Assembly (NCBI RefSeq): GCF_001375495.1 | Contig: NZ_LN831058.1 | Location: 1,632,768 to 1,696,767, forward strand | Direction of reading: 5' to 3' | Length of the DNA stretch: 64,000 nucleotides | Origin: Flaviflexus massiliensis | GTDB taxonomy: Bacteria > Actinomycetota > Actinomycetes > Actinomycetales > Actinomycetaceae | Shown: positions 62,183-64,000 of the stretch, one piece after another | How the letters are laid out: every line of letters starts with the position of its first letter | Numbering within the stretch: position 1 is the stretch's first letter | Notes under the pieces: generated by a model | The model's input: only the letters and a program-made list of their open reading frames with translations | Database searches by the model: none | What the model was told of the DNA's origin: nothing | Position numbers and translations under genes: made by a program

Positions 62183-63615
62183 TTCTTCTTGCGCCTTTCC
62201 CGGACACGGACCGAGATCTCGATCGGGGATCCCTCAAAGTCAAAGGTTTCCCGCAGGCGGTTCTCGATGAACCGGCGGTAGCCGTGCTCGATGAATCCCG
62301 AGGCAAAGATGACAAATCGGGGCGGAGCGGTGCTCGGCTGCGTGGCGAACAGGATCCTGGGCTGCTTCCCACCGCGGACGGGGTGGGGATTAGCTGCGGA
62401 TAGTTCACCGAGGAAGTTGTTGAGCTTCGCGGTGGTGATGCGGCGGTTCCAGTTGACGTATGCCTGGTTCATGGCCGACGAGAGCCTGTTCGTGTGCCAC
62501 CCGGTCAGTGCCGACAGGTTGACCCGCTGGGCCCACGTGAGCTGAACGAGTTCACGCTCGAGCTCGCGGTTGAACTCGGCCTGACGTTCCACATCGACGA
62601 GGTCCCACTTGTTGGCGATGATGACGAGAGCACGCCCAGCATCCACCACCTGTTGAATGACTCGAACATCCTGTTCCGTCAGCGGTTCGGAGGCGTCGAG
62701 AAGGACGAGGCCGAGATCAGATTTCTCGATTGCACTCTGGGTGCGGAGTGAAGCGTAAAAGTCGGCGCCTGAAGTCTGGTGAACGCGGCGGCGGATGCCG
62801 GCCGTGTCAACGAAGGTCCAGGCCTCCCCATCGAGCTCAATGAACTCGTCAACGGGATCGCGGGTCGTACCCGCAAGCTCGTTCACGACAACGCGCTCTT
62901 CGCCAGCCAGGCGGTTCAACAGCGAGGACTTGCCAACATTGGGGCGACCCACGAGGGCAACCCGGCGGGGTCCGTGTGAGCGATACCTGCCGTTGACCTG
63001 CGAGGTTTCGGGCAGGAGCTTCAAGATCCGGTCAAGTAGATCGCCGGATCCGCGGCCGTGCAGGGCCGAGACGGGATAGGGTTCCCCCAGTCCCAGGGAC
63101 CAGAGGTAGGCAGCGTCGGCTTCCTGAGTGTCGGAGTCAACCTTGTTTGCGACCAGGACGACGGGTTTGCCGGAGGCACGCAGGAGCTTGACCACTTCCT
63201 CATCGGTCGAGGTGGCACCAACAGTTGCGTCGACTACGAAGGCAGCAGCGTCTGCCTCGTTGATCGCGATCTCGGCCTGCTGAGCGACGCTGAGATCGAG
63301 TCCCTTAACCTTTGTTTCCCAACCACCCGTATCAACCACGGTGAAGTTGCGTCCGTTCCAGTTGGCGTCGTAACGGACACGGTCACGGGTCACGCCGGGC
63401 AGGTCCTGCACAACGGCAACTCGCTTGCCGAGGATGCGGTTGATGAGGGTGGATTTGCCAACGTTGGGCCGTCCCACCACGGCAAGAACGGGAGGAATGG
63501 GTTTCTCGTCTGGTGCGGGGGCTCCTTCTTGCCATTCGAGTTCGGCAAGATCCTCATCGGTCAGGTCGTACTGGTCCAGTGCACTGCGCAGTGCGGCTGT
63601 CATATCCTCGGTCAT
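62179..63615 (-). CDS. der: Ribosome biogenesis GTPase Der (EngA)
   Basis: Der has two tandem GTPase domains and assists 50S ribosome assembly. The 478-residue protein shows [18 protein letters not shown] and later [23 protein letters not shown] and DTAGIRRR G3 motifs, NKVDSD and NKWD G4 motifs, and a KH-like C-terminal domain ending RERRKKK. The actinobacterial N-terminal extension of about 40 residues is present. It overlaps cmk by four bases (ATGA) and the DDAH-like gene by four bases, giving a three-gene operon. Confidence 0.96.
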   Translation of the reverse strand: MTEDMTAALRSALDQYDLTDEDLAELEWQEGAPAPDEKPIPPVLAVVGRPNVGKSTLINRILGKRVAVVQDLPGVTRDRVRYDANWNGRNFTVVDTGGWETKVKGLDLSVAQQAEIAINEADAAAFVVDATVGATSTDEEVVKLLRASGKPVVLVANKVDSDTQEADAAYLWSLGLGEPYPVSALHGRGSGDLLDRILKLLPETSQVNGRYRSHGPRRVALVGRPNVGKSSLLNRLAGEERVVVNELAGTTRDPVDEFIELDGEAWTFVDTAGIRRRVHQTSGADFYASLRTQSAIEKSDLGLVLLDASEPLTEQDVRVIQQVVDAGRALVIIANKWDLVDVERQAEFNRELERELVQLTWAQRVNLSALTGWHTNRLSSAMNQAYVNWNRRITTAKLNNFLGELSAANPHPVRGGKQPRILFATQPSTAPPRFVIFASGFIEHGYRRFIENRLRETFDFEGSPIEISVRVRERRKKK

Positions 63616-64000
63616 TGGACCCTCTCCATACGCTCTTCCACGGCTGCCACGACTTCCTCAATGGTCATATCCGAGGAGTCGATCGTGACAACCCCATCGG
63701 AGGCCGTCATAAACTTTGTGACCGCGGAATCGATGCGGTCTCGCCCGGACACGATGTCCCGCGTCTTATTCAATGTCTCTTCGTCTGCTTTGCCCGAGAG
63801 TTCCGTAGCACGCCGCCTCAGTCGTGCCTCTTCTGAGGCGATGAGCAACACGCGCACGTCAGCATCAGGGTTCACGACGGTTGTGATGTCACGGCCCTCG
63901 GTAACGATCCCCCGCCCGCTCGAGAAAGAATCTAATGTCAGCTCGGACTGAATAATGTTTCTCTGCATCTCGATGAGAATGTCTCGCACCGGAAAGTAGG
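63612..64000 (-). CDS. cmk: Cytidylate kinase (N terminus outside window)
   Basis: Cytidylate kinase phosphorylates CMP and dCMP. The 129 visible codons cover the C-terminal part: REL-type FRCRD helix followed by [25 protein letters not shown] (the G-R-D substrate motif), [18 protein letters not shown] and [23 protein letters not shown]-type end. The P-loop lies beyond position 64000. Gene order cmk-der is the standard actinobacterial arrangement and supports the call. Confidence 0.94.
   Translation of the reverse strand, partial: YFPVRDILIEMQRNIIQSELTLDSFSSGRGIVTEGRDITTVVNPDADVRVLLIASEEARLRRRATELSGKADEETLNKTRDIVSGRDRIDSAVTKFMTASDGVVTIDSSDMTIEEVVAAVEERMERVQ

Overview
The window looks like chromosome of a mid-to-high GC actinobacterium. 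RbpA, GarA, an FtsR-type MerR regulator, mycothione reductase, a mycothiol-type DinB-fold protein and an IdeR/DtxR-like iron box are all actinobacterial hallmarks. The gene mix (TRAP transporter, GntP permease, uronate genes, few secondary-metabolism genes) would suit an Actinomycetaceae-like organism, but this is a guess without a database search. I see no CRISPR array, rRNA, prophage or insertion sequence; one tRNA-Pro is present.

Layout. 1-8.4 kb: end of rbpA, a GH15 glucoamylase/trehalase-like enzyme divergent from a shortened glucose-6-phosphate dehydrogenase homologue, a UvrA-like ATPase, a TetR regulator, a GNAT acetyltransferase and a VIT/CCC1 metal transporter with an upstream iron box. 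8.6-14.2 kb: a LarA-type nickel-pincer racemase/epimerase, a complete TRAP transporter (dctP-dctQ-dctM) and a flavin reductase. 14.4-22.6 kb: DinB-fold protein, the garA-ftsR-merR block, aminopeptidase N, alanine dehydrogenase and a 2-hydroxyacid dehydrogenase. 22.6-28 kb: a D-serine locus (regulator, D-serine ammonia-lyase, GntP permease) and mycothione reductase. 28.5-33.5 kb: a peptide/nickel-type ABC importer. 34-41.6 kb: membrane protein, thymidine kinase, a broken P-type ATPase and a penicillin acylase.

42-50.6 kb holds the most interesting genes: 6-phosphogluconate dehydrogenase, a PfkB sugar kinase, then a tightly packed operon larE-larB-lacI-uxaC-uxuB. LarB and LarE make the nickel-pincer nucleotide used by LarA enzymes. 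Here they are co-transcribed with glucuronate isomerase and mannonate oxidoreductase, while no mannonate dehydratase is seen. Mannonate and gluconate are C2 epimers, and LarA-family enzymes act at C2 of hydroxyacids. I therefore propose this route: glucuronate, fructuronate, mannonate, gluconate by nickel-dependent epimerisation, 6-phosphogluconate, then the pentose phosphate pathway through Gnd. A near-identical palindromic motif lies upstream of both gnd and larE, as expected for a shared LacI-type operator.

50.6-64 kb: a Nudix hydrolase, a YtrA-type GntR/ABC operon with a clear operator palindrome, a broken GyrI-like gene, a MacB-like ABC pair divergent from a two-component system, small membrane proteins, a frameshifted lipoprotein gene, tRNA-Pro, and a cmk-der-DDAH operon in which the DDAH homologue has lost its catalytic cysteine.

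Four loci carry lesions (P-type ATPase: nonsense plus frameshift; GyrI-like: amber; lipoprotein: frameshift; DDAH: missing nucleophile). They could be real decay or partly sequence errors. All functional calls come from motif recognition by eye; no alignment or search was run.
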